Below, in pieces: positions 1 through 9,642 of a DNA stretch of 64,000 bases. The position numbers and the translations under genes are program-made. The number at the start of each line of letters is the position of its first letter. The stretch's first letter is position 1. The notes below the pieces were generated by a model, which did not search any database, had not been told where the DNA came from, and saw only the letters and a program-made list of their open reading frames with translations. Source of the stretch: Ignavibacteria bacterium (GTDB lineage: Bacteria; Bacteroidota; Ignavibacteria; Tepidaquicellales; Tepidaquicellaceae); NCBI GenBank assembly GCA_016716125.1, contig JADJWZ010000026.1, positions 1 through 64,000 of the forward strand. The letters run 5' to 3'.

Positions 1-23
1 AATTCAAATCTTATTTGATCAAT

Positions 24-2920
24 ATGATAAACTATCAAAACCCCGATAAATTTGTAAACAGACATAACGGACCGGATGATAAAGAGATAAGTGAAATGCT
101 GGAAGTGATCGGCGTAACTTCTCTTGATGAATTAATAGACCAGACTGTGCCTCCGCATATCAGAAGTAAAAATGAAATGGATCTGGATGAGCCGTTAAGC
201 GAATACGACTTCATAAAAAATCTTAAGGAAATTGCATCAAAGAATAAAATTTACAGATCATATATCGGAATGGGATATTATCCGTCGATCACTCCTCCGG
301 TAATTCAAAGAAACATTCTCGAGAATCCGGGCTGGTATACTCAGTATACTCCTTATCAGGCGGAGATATCGCGCAGGACGGCTTGGAAGCGCTTCTGAAT
401 TTTCAGACGATGGTAATGGATCTGACAGGAATGGAAATCGCAAACGCTTCACTGCTTGATGAAGGAACGGCTGCAGCGGAAGCTATGCTTATGTTCGGTC
501 ATCATAAACATGCTGACAAAAAAAATGCTAACACTATACTTGTCTCTGAAAATTGTTTTCCGCAGACTATTGATGTAATCAAAACACGCGCTGTCCCGGT
601 CGGAATTGATGTAAAAGTCGCGGATATAACTGAAAAAGATCTGACGGATGATGTATTTGCAATTGCAGTTCAGTATCCTGACGGCAACGGTGATATTAAA
701 GATTTTAAAAAATTATTTAAAGAAGCGGCGGAAAGAAATATTTTTATAATTGCCGCTGCTGATATTCTTAGTCTTACGCTAATCACTCCTCCGGGAGAGA
801 TCGGCGCGGATGCTGTAGTTGGTTCGACTCAGAGACTTGGCGTGCCGATGGGTTACGGCGGTCCGCATGCAGCTTATTTCGCTACAAAGGAAAAATTCAA
901 AAGGAATATTCCCGGAAGGATCATTGGCGTATCAATTGACGCTGACGGTAATCAGGCGCTGAGAATGGCGCTGCAGACCAGAGAGCAGCATATTAAAAGG
1001 GAAAAAGCTACAAGTAATATCTGCACAGCGCAGGTGCTGCTTGCTGTAATGGCGGGAATGTACGCTGTCTATCACGGTCCTGTTCTGCTTAAAATGATAG
1101 CAGAAAAGATTCATAACCAGACAGTTCTTCTTGATAAAATTTTGAAAGGTATGGGTTTTGTTCAGCTTAATAAATATTACTTTGACACTCTGAAGATCGA
1201 TTTGAATAAAGATGCAGACCGCATAGAAGAGTTAAAGAAAATTTCCGGATCACATAAAATAAATTTCAGATATTTTGACAATGCCGTCGGAATTTCAATC
1301 AGTGAAATTACTGATCTGAATGACATTAAGGAAATTGCTGAAGTGTTTGCCGAATTCAAAGGAATAAAGTTACCTGATACCGGGGAAATAAATATTGAAA
1401 ATGAAAATTCTTTTCCGGCTGAAATAAAAAGGACATCTTCATTTATGACTCACCCCATATTTAACAGTCATCACACGGAAACTGAACTTCTGAGATATAT
1501 GAAAGGTCTGGAGAATAAAGATCTTTCTCTTACAACTTCAATGATCCCGCTCGGATCCTGTACGATGAAATTAAATGCAACAGCTGAAATGGTTGGAATT
1601 TCTTTTCCTGAATTCAGCGATATGCATCCCTTCGCTCCAAAGGATCAGGCGGAAGGATATAAAATTATCATTGATGAACTTTCAAAAGATCTCAGCGAGA
1701 TAACGGGTTTTCATTCGATCTCAATGCAGCCGAATTCGGGCGCGCAGGGAGAATACGCTGGGCTTATGGTTATAAGACAGTTCCATTTAAATAACGGCGA
1801 CACGCACAGGAATATTTGTCTAATTCCGTCTTCCGCACATGGAACAAATCCCGCAAGCGCAGTAATGGCGGGAATGAAAGTAGTGGTGGTCAGCAGTGAC
1901 AGTAACGGTAATATCAATGTTGAAGATCTGAAAAATAAAGCTGAGCTTCATAAGGATAATCTCGCTGCATTAATGGTGACTTATCCTTCCACACACGGAA
2001 TATTTGAAGAGTCGATAAAAGATATTTGTAAAATAATTCACGATAACGGCGGGCAGGTTTATATGGACGGCGCAAATATGAATGCGCAGGTTGGTCTTAC
2101 CAGTCCTGCAATAATCGGCGCTGATGTCTGTCATTTGAATCTGCATAAAACTTTCTGCATACCTCACGGCGGCGGCGGTCCGGGAATGGGACCTATCGGA
2201 GTTGCAGAACATCTTGCTCCGTTTCTTCCTTCGCATCCTGTAATTAAAATTGGCGGTGATAATTCCATCTCTGCCGTATCTTCAGCTCCGTGGGGAAGCG
2301 CGAGTATTCTGATCATTTCTTACGCTTATATAAAAATGATGGGCGCGAAAGGACTTACTGACGCTACAAAGCTTGCGATCTTAAATGCAAATTATATAAA
2401 GGCAAAGCTTGATGATAAATTCAAAACTCTTTATACAGGAAGTAAGGGCAGAGTCGCTCATGAATTAATTTTTGATATGAGGGAATTCAAGACAACTGCA
2501 AAGATCGAAGTAGAGGACATTGCCAAAAGATTAATGGATTATAATTTTCACGCGCCGACAGTTTCATTTCCTGTTCCGGGCACTATGATGGTCGAGCCGA
2601 CTGAAAGTGAAAATAAAACAGAGCTTGACAGATTCTGCGATACTATGAGTTCTATAAGGGAAGAGATAAGAGAAGTGGAATCCGGTGAAGCTGATGTCAC
2701 TGATAATGTTCTCAAAAATTCACCGCATACTGCTGAGAGAATTGCAGATGATAACTGGAATCACGAATATTCCAGGAGCAAGGCGGCTTTTCCTATAAAG
2801 TTTTCCGGCGGTAATAAATTCTGGCCCGCTGTTGCAAGGGTTGATAATGCATACGGCGACCGGAATCTTATCTGCAGCTGTAATCCGATAAGTGATTATG
2901 CGGATGAGATGGCGGGGTAA
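24..2920 (+). CDS. gcvP: Glycine dehydrogenase (decarboxylating), P-protein of the glycine cleavage system; frameshifted
   Basis: The P-protein is a cytoplasmic PLP enzyme that decarboxylates glycine and passes the aminomethyl group to lipoyl H-protein. The first frame (ATG at 24; a TTG at 15 is in frame) carries the N-terminal GYYPSITPPVI segment. The second frame, from about 383, carries the rest, including the PLP-lysine motif NLHKTFCIPHGGGGPGMG near 2140-2190 and the C-terminal CSCNPISDYADEMAG. Together they give about 960 residues, the usual length for single-chain P-protein. The two frames overlap at 366-398, where TPYQAEI should run straight into LEALLNFQTM; the join needs a 1- or 2-base change near 366-382. 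No other gcv gene is in the window. I treat this as one gene with a probable sequencing error, though a real disruption cannot be excluded. Confidence 0.93.
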
Positions 2921-2933
2921 AAGATTTATTTAA

Positions 2934-3142
2934 GTTAATGTGGTTCTATATGATTTACTGTGGAAATAATTTTGAATACCAATTCTGCCGCTAAGGTTTG
3001 AAACTGTTTTAAAATAACAAAACAATGGTTGTCATTCCCGCCAGGAGCACGCGGGAATGACAAATGTATTTTTTTATTTGTGATAATATATTTCAAAATA
3101 ATAAAATAGACCCACTGCATTTCATATAGAACCGTTAATGTG
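2934..3142. mobile_element. Putative 192-bp MITE with 12-bp terminal inverted repeats and 8-bp target duplication
   Basis: The left end GGTTCTATATGA (2942-2953) is perfectly inverted at the right end TCATATAGAACC (3122-3133), with weaker matching continuing inward. Immediately outside, GTTAATGT occurs at 2934-2941 and again at 3134-3141, as expected for an 8-bp target-site duplication (9 bp if the next G is counted). The element has no credible coding capacity and carries an internal 11-bp stem hairpin. It lies between the gcvP stop and a terminator-like hairpin, so it appears to have inserted into the gcvP 3' region. The 8-bp duplication would suit mobilisation by an IS1595-type transposase, which is inference only. 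Confidence 0.72.
3031..3061. repeat. Palindromic hairpin GTCATTCCCGC / GCGGGAATGAC
   Basis: Perfect 11-bp inverted repeat (3031-3041 with 3051-3061) around a 9-base loop, inside the putative MITE. It is far more GC-rich than its surroundings. There is no T-run, so it looks like a REP-type palindrome rather than a terminator. Confidence 0.7.
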
Positions 3143-3148
3143 TATTAT

Positions 3149-3175
3149 AACCGCAAATTTTTATTGCGGTTTTTT
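3149..3175 (+). terminator. Rho-independent terminator, probably of gcvP
   Basis: The stem AACCGCAA (3149-3156) pairs perfectly with TTGCGGTT (3164-3171) around a 7-base loop and is followed by a T-run. It lies downstream of the MITE, so it would be the original gcvP terminator displaced by the insertion. Confidence 0.6.
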
Positions 3176-3281
3176 GATTATATCGAGATTTATATAAAAA
3201 TTTGCGGGTACGGGCAATATAATTTTTCATACCGGTCTAAAAAAACTTGGGTAATATATTTTAAATTGATTATATATTGCT

Positions 3282-3289
3282 TAATTTTG
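3282..3289 (+). promoter_or_regulatory. Candidate Bacteroidota-type -10 element upstream of the CADD-like gene
   Basis: TAATTTTG fits the TAnnTTTG -10 consensus of Bacteroidota and lies 38 bases before the ATG at 3328. No convincing -33 TTTG is seen at the usual spacing, so this is only a candidate. Confidence 0.3.
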
Positions 3290-3327
3290 TGACAATTATT
3301 TTAAAATTAAATCCGAATAAAATATAT

Positions 3328-4017
3328 ATGTTATCTAAAGAAAAATTCATAGAGGAAGTAGATTCCGCAATTAAAAAAAGAAGCCTTCTCGATCATCCGT
3401 TTTATCAGAAATGGAATGAAGGAAAATTATCATTAAATGAACTTCAGGAATACGCAAAGCAGTACTATCATTTTGTAAAACACTTCCCAAGGTTTGTAAG
3501 CTGCGTTCATTCAAACTGTGATGATGTTAAAACAAGACAGATCCTTCTTGAAAATCTTGCAGATGAAGAAGGTTATAAAACAGGCATTGCAGATCATCCG
3601 AAACTCTGGATGAATTTTGCTGAAAGTCTCGGTCTTTCGGAAGATGATGTAAAAAACGCCGAGCCGATAAGAGAAGTGGAAGATCTTGTGGACGGAATGT
3701 ATGAACTTACACGTTCGCCTGAATTTACTTTAGGTCTCTCCGCCCTTTATGCATACGAATCACAGGTACCGGAAATTTCCAGAACAAAAATTGACGGATT
3801 AAAAAAATTCTATAATATCGATTCGGAAAAAGCAATTGAGTTTTTTAAAGTCCACGAAGAAGCCGACGTATATCATTCCAGGGATGAAATGGAAATTATG
3901 AATAACACCAACAAAAGTCTTGAAGATCAGAAAAGACTTATCAATACAGTTGATGAATCTGCAATACTTATGTGGAATTTCCTGGACGGCGTATATAATA
4001 AATACTGCGTTAATTAA
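3328..4017 (+). CDS. CADD/TenA-fold diiron protein, putative para-aminobenzoate synthase
   Basis: The 229-residue product, counted from the ATG at 3328, has the all-helical TenA/PqqC fold signature of the Chlamydia CADD family. The N-terminal HPFYQKWNEGKLS and AKQYYHFVKHFPRF blocks are typical, as are the later DEEGYKTG, LSALYAYESQVPEIS and FFKVHEEADVYHS segments that hold acidic and His metal ligands. Chlamydial and Nitrosomonas CADD proteins are known to act as self-sacrificing pABA synthases that use a tyrosine side chain and bypass PabABC. The Tyr of HPFYQ is the likely equivalent of the sacrificed Tyr. An upstream in-frame TTG at 3277 would add 17 residues without conservation. The gene stands alone between two hairpins. 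Family assignment is firm; the folate role is inferred by homology. Confidence 0.85.
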   Translation: MLSKEKFIEEVDSAIKKRSLLDHPFYQKWNEGKLSLNELQEYAKQYYHFVKHFPRFVSCVHSNCDDVKTRQILLENLADEEGYKTGIADHPKLWMNFAESLGLSEDDVKNAEPIREVEDLVDGMYELTRSPEFTLGLSALYAYESQVPEISRTKIDGLKKFYNIDSEKAIEFFKVHEEADVYHSRDEMEIMNNTNKSLEDQKRLINTVDESAILMWNFLDGVYNKYCVN

Positions 4018-4037
4018 ATTATAAACTGATATTTTCA

Positions 4038-4068
4038 AAGGGAATGATTCCGGCGGGATCGTTCCCTT
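4038..4068 (+). terminator. Terminator-like hairpin after the CADD-like gene
   Basis: AAGGGAATGA (4038-4047) pairs with TCGTTCCCTT (4059-4068), with one G-U, and inner TCC/GGA pairs extend the stem. Only a weak T-rich tail follows, so termination is likely but not certain. Confidence 0.5.
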
Positions 4069-4086
4069 AATTATTTATATAAGAAA

Positions 4087-4500
4087 TTGAATTTAAAAGA
4101 GATCCTCAATACTTACAAAAACGTTGCAGTGCTTGGATTTTCCGACAGGCGTGACAGAGCGAGCAACAGGATAGGTCGTTATCTGAAAGAGAATGATTAT
4201 AATGTAACAGGAGTAAATCCAGTGCCTGATAAAAATTCAGCGGATAATATTACTATCGTAAAAAGTCTTTCCGAACTTCCGGAAAATACTGAGATCATAA
4301 ATATTTTCAGACGGTCGGAATTTTTATATGATCATATAAATGAGATCCTGAAAATGAAAACTCTTCCGAAAGTCATATGGACTCAGTTAGGAGTTATAGA
4401 TGCTAAGGCAAAAGAGCTTGCGGAAAAAAACAATATTCATTACATAGAAAATAAATGTATAATGGTAGAACACAATAAAATTTTTGGTAACAACTTATAA
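4087..4500 (+). CDS. CoA-binding Rossmann-fold protein (YccU family)
   Basis: This 137-residue protein matches the CoA_binding/YccU family of small stand-alone Rossmann domains. It has the opening NVAVLGFSDRRDRASNRIGRY, the central YNVTGVNPV strand-loop, and the C-terminal KVIWTQLGV and IENKCIMVEH segments. The family resembles the N-terminal nucleotide-binding domain of succinyl-CoA synthetase, and its biological role is not well defined. The start is a TTG; no ATG exists upstream in frame and the reading begins exactly at the conserved N-terminus. The stop lies 3 bases before the next gene, so the two are probably cotranscribed. Confidence 0.82.
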   Translation: MNLKEILNTYKNVAVLGFSDRRDRASNRIGRYLKENDYNVTGVNPVPDKNSADNITIVKSLSELPENTEIINIFRRSEFLYDHINEILKMKTLPKVIWTQLGVIDAKAKELAEKNNIHYIENKCIMVEHNKIFGNNL

Positions 4501-4503
4501 TTA

Positions 4504-6435
4504 ATGTTAAGTAAAAAATCAGTTTACGGATTACTTTCTTTCTTCATACCATTTATAGTGTATTTAATTACACTGGCTCCTGACGTAACGTTTATTGATT
4601 CGGGAGAACTTGCAGCGGCAGCTTCATCACTCGGAGTAGCTCATCCGACCGGATATCCTCTCTTTACTGTTATCGGGAAAATATTTACGCTGATGCCTTT
4701 CGGATCGGAAATATTTATGCTTAATTTTATGAGCGCGGTAATTTCTTCATTGGGTTTATTTATCTTCTTTAATTTAATGACGCTTATACTGTCTTCATTC
4801 AAACTGAATACAGATGATATTACAGAGAGCGCAAAAGAATTTCCGGATACTTTAAAATATAATATTTCACTTGCATCAGTACTTGTACTTGCATTTTCAA
4901 GAACATTCTGGGATACGGCAAATGCTGTCGAAGTATATTCGCTTCATTCTTTTTTTCTTATATTAAATTTATTTTTATTACTTAAAGCCTGCAGTTATTT
5001 TTCAGGTAAAACAGGAGACTGGCCGGAAGGGGAGAGATATCTGTTATTGTTTTCTTTTGTACTCGGACTTAGTTTTACAAATCATCTTTCGACGATCTTC
5101 TTATCTGTAGGTTGTATATATCTTTTTTTCTCTGTGTTCGGAATTAATAAAACAAGTTTCAAAAGAATACTGATACTGGCTATTCCATTTCTTATTGGTT
5201 ATTCATTTTATATTTACTTATTTGTCAGAGCGGATAATCCGGTAATAAGCTGGGGGCATCCGCATAATTTTGAAAATTTCTGGCGGCACTTCACGGGAAA
5301 GCAGTTCAGCATATGGATGTTCTCATCTTTTGAAAATGCCGGAAAGCAGTTTACATATTTTACAAAGAATTATCCTTTAGAGTTTTTTTATCTCCCCGTG
5401 ATAATTGCCATACCGGGATTATTTGAATTATTCAGAAGCAGTAAGAGACTTTTCTATTTTACTATTTTACTTTTTTCATTTTGTATTTTGTATGCAGTGA
5501 ATTATGACATCTATGATATAGATTCATATTTTCTTCTGGCTTTCATAGTTACTGCCGTTTGGTTTGGATTCGGACTTAAATATATTTTAAAGAAAGCCGG
5601 TAAATCCGCATTACAGTTAAGTTATATTCTGATATTCATTTCTCTGATACCGCTGAGTTTAAATTTTAAAAATGTTGATGAAAGTAAAAATTATTTTGTA
5701 AAGGATTATACGTTTAATATTTTTAATTCCGCCGATCAGAATTCAATTATATATTCTACACAGTGGGATTTCTGGCTGTCGTCTTCGTTTTATTATCAGT
5801 TTATAAAAAATGAAAGACCGGATATTATAGTGATTGATAAAGAACTGCTGAGGAAGTCATGGTATATGCATTTTCTGGAAGTTCATTATCCGGAATTTTA
5901 TAACAGATGCAGGAATGAATTTGACGCATACCTCGCTGAGCTTTTAAAATTTGAAAAAAATACGGACAGATACACATCTCCTAAAAATGAAACTGACCGT
6001 CAGGATCTGATCAAAATTCAGACAGCTTTTATGAAACTTCAGAACAGCATTGTCGATAAGAATGTACATGACCACAACTTTTATACTACTTTTGAAATAG
6101 AGCAGTCAAATCCGGAAAAGTTTGGAAATGAATATAACCGTATCCCGCAGGGACTTCTGATAAAATATACTAAGGATAAAAATTTTGTGCCGCTGAGGGA
6201 ACCTGAAATTAACTTTACAGTTTCAGACAGAACTGATTACCATTACTCCTTTTTAATGAATGCATATTATTCTTCATTTCTTAACAACGCTAATTATTTT
6301 ATGAATCATGCGAAGTTTGATGACGCTGAAAGAATGATAAGCAAAGCGCTTGAGTTAAGACCTCAGCAAAAAGATGCAATGCAGCTTAAAGCGAAACTGG
6401 ATCAGCTTAAGTCACTTCAAAACCCGGACAAGTAA
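4504..6435 (+). CDS. DUF2723 (TMEM260-like) integral membrane glycosyltransferase, GT117-type
   Basis: The 643-residue product is a GT-C type membrane protein. The N-terminus has the family hallmark TFIDSGELAAAASSLG followed by VAHPTGYPLF, with the acidic residue expected for a polyprenyl-sugar-dependent transferase. About ten hydrophobic segments follow up to residue 390. The remaining 250 residues are mostly soluble and end in a TPR-like helix pair (FDDAERMISKALELRP). In animals the homologue TMEM260 is a protein O-mannosyltransferase, and in Bacteroidota DUF2723 proteins are often near secretion genes. A role in O-glycosylating exported proteins is therefore plausible but inferred. It sits 3 bases after the CoA-binding gene and 3 bases before the next ATG. 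Confidence 0.85.
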   Translation: MLSKKSVYGLLSFFIPFIVYLITLAPDVTFIDSGELAAAASSLGVAHPTGYPLFTVIGKIFTLMPFGSEIFMLNFMSAVISSLGLFIFFNLMTLILSSFKLNTDDITESAKEFPDTLKYNISLASVLVLAFSRTFWDTANAVEVYSLHSFFLILNLFLLLKACSYFSGKTGDWPEGERYLLLFSFVLGLSFTNHLSTIFLSVGCIYLFFSVFGINKTSFKRILILAIPFLIGYSFYIYLFVRADNPVISWGHPHNFENFWRHFTGKQFSIWMFSSFENAGKQFTYFTKNYPLEFFYLPVIIAIPGLFELFRSSKRLFYFTILLFSFCILYAVNYDIYDIDSYFLLAFIVTAVWFGFGLKYILKKAGKSALQLSYILIFISLIPLSLNFKNVDESKNYFVKDYTFNIFNSADQNSIIYSTQWDFWLSSSFYYQFIKNERPDIIVIDKELLRKSWYMHFLEVHYPEFYNRCRNEFDAYLAELLKFEKNTDRYTSPKNETDRQDLIKIQTAFMKLQNSIVDKNVHDHNFYTTFEIEQSNPEKFGNEYNRIPQGLLIKYTKDKNFVPLREPEINFTVSDRTDYHYSFLMNAYYSSFLNNANYFMNHAKFDDAERMISKALELRPQQKDAMQLKAKLDQLKSLQNPDK

Positions 6436-6438
6436 TAA

Positions 6439-7999
6439 ATGAAATATTCATATATTTTTTTTTGCATGTCGTTATTATTAACGATGAACGTACATTCGAA
6501 AGAAAATATTATCTGCGCGTCTCTAAATGTAAATCATTTTTTATCGTGAAAGATTCTTCTGATAATATGCCGGGTTCTGATGCAGTTTATCAAATATCAG
6601 ATTCCGGTAAGATTATATATGATACAATTCCAATCAGTAACGATTCTATATTAAACAACTCAGCAGTTTTAGATTCAGGTAAAGGAGTTGAGTATCTCTT
6701 GCCTGAGATCAGGATCGGTAAAATACTGATAGTCGGAAATGAAGTAACTCAGGATGATATTATTACAAGGGAGATAAGTCTGCGTGAGAATACAATTTTA
6801 GATCTGAAAATACTTGAGCATGATGTTAGAAATTTAAACAAACTCGGTCTGTTTAATAAAATAGATGTGCTGCCGATCCCGACTGATTCCGCAAATAAAG
6901 TTGACTTAATGTTTATGCTTGAGGAAAAATTTTATATACTTCCTATACCTCAGGGCGGCTTCAGGGACGGACAGTTCTCAAAATTCTGGGCGGGGTTAAA
7001 TCTGAGATGGTTTAATTTCAGAGGCAGAAATGAAACGCTCAATTTTAATTTCGGGATTGGTTACGAACCGTTTGTCGGGCTGAGCTATTCTGTTCCATGG
7101 ATAGGGGAGGATGCCCGTTACTTTTCATCCGTTTCTCTCAGATATTCTAAAAACTACAACAGAAGTCTTCTCGCTCTAAATGATACAGGTTCAAGTTCAA
7201 TTCCTGATCCTGACAATAATTTTGTTAATTATAATTTCAGCGCTGATTATAAATTGGGAAAATATTTTAACAGAAATTTTTCCGTTTCATCAACCTTAAA
7301 ATATAATTTGATAGAGTCAGTGCCTTATCAGCCGGGAAGAACTGTCTCCACTGACGGTACCGATAGTTATTTCACGTTTAGTATATTCTCAAGGTTTGAC
7401 ACAAGAGATTCATATGAATACACTCTGGCTGGTTCATATTATTCATTAGAATATGAAAAGATAGGATTTGGAAAGACAATAGATTTTAACAGGATAAATC
7501 TGGAAATGAAAAAATTTATACCTATCGAAATGGATGCAGGTAAATTTATTACTTTTGCAAACAGAACTTTTTCTACTATAGCATTCGGCGGAACCGTACC
7601 TACATATATGAGAGAATTTTTCGGATACAACGATCTGATCCGCGGTTACAAGAGAAATGTACTTGAAGGAGAAAACAAACTTGGCGTATTCAATGAGTTC
7701 CGGATTCCTGTTATAAATCCTTTTTATATTCACGGAAAGAGCTTCCTGTAGTAAGATCAGTTTCCGCTCTTAAGAATCTGAATTATAAATTCGGATTATT
7801 TGCAACTATTTTTTACGATATTGGCGGCGTGTGGAATAAGAACAGTAACTTTTTTAAAACGAAATTTTACAGCGGTTACGGAGTCGGGCTGAATTTTATT
7901 CTCCCGTTTGGTTTCATCGGCAGGACGGATTTCAGTATGAGACAGCAGGACAATACTCTCTATCCTTCGGTTATATTTGATCTGGACGCAGCATTCTAA
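6439..7999 (+). CDS. Omp85/BamA-TamA family outer-membrane protein, broken by two frameshifts
   Basis: An ATG at 6439 opens a frame encoding a signal-peptide-like start (MKYSYIFFCMSLLLTMNVHS) that stops at 6547. The mature protein continues in another frame: a single POTRA-like domain (IRIGKILIVGNEVTQDDIITR, then LNKLGLFNKIDVLP) and a Bac_surface_Ag beta-barrel. That frame stops at 7751 right after IHGK, but the sequence from about 7737 continues as ELPVVRSVSALKNLNYKFG through FDLDAAF to a stop at 7999. The terminal Phe is the usual barrel signature. One base missing near GGAAAGAG explains the second break; the first lies between 6500 and 6545. With one POTRA it is not the housekeeping BamA (five POTRAs) but a smaller Omp85 relative. 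Confidence 0.78.
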
Positions 8000-8002
8000 C
8001 TT

Positions 8003-8722
8003 ATGGAATATTATTACACACCTTCTGAAAATGTTTTTGAATCTGAGAATAAACTTTATTTACGGGATTTTGAATTTAAGCATCTCGCTAAAGTTCTCCG
8101 TAAAAAAACCGGTGATATTGTTTTTATAACAGATGGTAATAAAAATATTTATCAGTGTGTAATTACTGAAATAGGCAAAATGAAATTGTTGTAGCAATAG
8201 AAAAAAAAAGAAACTGATTTAAATGAACCGGAAATAAAACTGACTCTCTGTCTGGCGCCGTTAAGAAATTTGACCCGATTTGAATTTGCAGTTGAGAAAG
8301 CAGTTGAGCTTGGAGTAAATAAAATTGTTCCGGTTATAACTCAGTTTACAATTTCGAAAAATGAGTTCAGCAGAAATAAGCAGGATCGTTTTGAGAAAAT
8401 TATTATCTCTGCAATGGGACAATCACAGAGATGTTATAAACCGGTATTTGAAAAAGCCGTTACATTAAATGAACTAAATGATATCTATCTTGATGAAAAA
8501 AATAAAGTTGCACTTTATGAATATTCAGATGATATGAAGCAATATGAGTTTGACAGATCATCGGACAGAGTAATTCTGCTGATTGGACCTGAAGGCGGTT
8601 TCAGTAAGGAAGAGATACAGACTTTAAAAAACGGCAACTGGCAAATTAAGTCTCTCGGCAAAAGAAAATTGAGAGCTGAAACTGCAGCAATTGCAGCAGT
8701 CAGTCAAATATTATTAAAATAA
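8003..8722 (+). CDS. rsmE: 16S rRNA (uracil-1498-N3)-methyltransferase RsmE, with two compensating indels
   Basis: RsmE is a SPOUT methyltransferase that methylates U1498 of 16S rRNA using SAM. The N-terminal RNA-binding part (FKHLAKVLRKKTGD) and the C-terminal knot (LLIGPEGGFSKEEI, LGKRKLRAETAAIAA) are both present. The two parts are in the same frame but separated by an in-frame stop. Reading the middle as VVAIEKKKETDLNEPEIKL requires one extra base in the A-run at 8177-8180 and one fewer in the A9 run at 8201-8209. Full length is then about 240 residues, normal for RsmE. It starts 3 bases after the Omp85 stop. Paired homopolymer indels suggest sequencing error rather than decay. Confidence 0.87.
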
Positions 8723-8738
8723 AATTAATTATATCAGT

Positions 8739-9641
8739 ATGAAAAAAATTATTCTAAGCTGTTTTATTTTAATGTTACTTAGTATTAATAACGCATATTC
8801 CCAGTTCGACAAACCTGTATTAACAGTAACTATCGGACTTTCCAATCCTAATGATGAACTGAGAGGGGACAGTTATGTTAGTTATGATACACTTGGAAAT
8901 ATATTTATTGATTCCAGTTTGTTCGCTACACATCTCGGCGGTCAGTTAGGGTTTCAGATGGCCGGAGCTGTAAAAATTAATTTCGATAAGTATTCTATTA
9001 CAAGAGGCGTATTGTCAATGTCTTACAATAATTTTAATACTTTTCAGTCGCGACAGTCCGGAACAACTCTCGTGAAATTTATTAACAATACTTATCAGCA
9101 GAGACCTGTCGAATATAATTATGACTTTAATAATTTTGCTGTCGGGTTAGGATTGGAAGTTGCTCCAACTTCTTTTACCAATATCGTCTCGCCATTTTTT
9201 AATGCCAATTTTAATTTCAATTTTCTTTCGGCTCAGCTCACCAGAGTAACGGGGATCAATGACTCCAACAATGTGGAACTCAGCAGCTTCAGGATGGGAG
9301 TTAATTTCAATGCCGGTATTGAAGTGAAAGTAAACAGTAATATCGGAATAGTCGCCGGACTTAAATATGATATGGCGAATCTTATTTATAAAGAGACGAA
9401 GCGCGACGGATTTATTGAATGGGGTTCAAGCAGCGCTAGTATCAATGACGCTGAAGGCAGATACATTACTAATATCTATTACCCGATAGGGGAAGCGTAT
9501 AATTATTATCAGTCCAAAGAGAAAAAAATTAACTGGGGAACAGCTTATATCGGAGTAAATGTAAATCTATTTTCTGACGCTCCTAAAAAGAAAACACCTC
9601 CGAAAACATCAGGTTTTAAAAAATATAATTATTATTTCTGA
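8739..9641 (+). CDS. Outer-membrane beta-barrel-like protein, paralogue 1
   Basis: The 300-residue product has a clear signal peptide (KKIILSCFILMLLSINNAYSQ). The rest alternates polar and aromatic residues as in a porin-like or OmpA-like barrel, for example FNFNFLSAQLTRVTG and INWGTAYIGVNVNLF. I do not recognise a named family. The next gene encodes a related protein with the same opening (signal peptide, then L.I..GLS.P......G), the same FNAGIEVKVN/KAGAGLTYKLN strand and the same SINDxEGxxxTN motif near the C-terminus. The pair therefore arose by tandem duplication. It lies downstream of an Omp85 gene and rsmE and is probably in the same transcript. Confidence 0.7.
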   Translation: MKKIILSCFILMLLSINNAYSQFDKPVLTVTIGLSNPNDELRGDSYVSYDTLGNIFIDSSLFATHLGGQLGFQMAGAVKINFDKYSITRGVLSMSYNNFNTFQSRQSGTTLVKFINNTYQQRPVEYNYDFNNFAVGLGLEVAPTSFTNIVSPFFNANFNFNFLSAQLTRVTGINDSNNVELSSFRMGVNFNAGIEVKVNSNIGIVAGLKYDMANLIYKETKRDGFIEWGSSSASINDAEGRYITNIYYPIGEAYNYYQSKEKKINWGTAYIGVNVNLFSDAPKKKTPPKTSGFKKYNYYF

Positions 9642-9642
9642 T

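Noticed and set aside
2935..3120. Small open frame on the minus strand after gcvP
   Set aside because: It lies wholly inside the MITE and spans its inverted repeats and hairpin, with no protein-like conservation.
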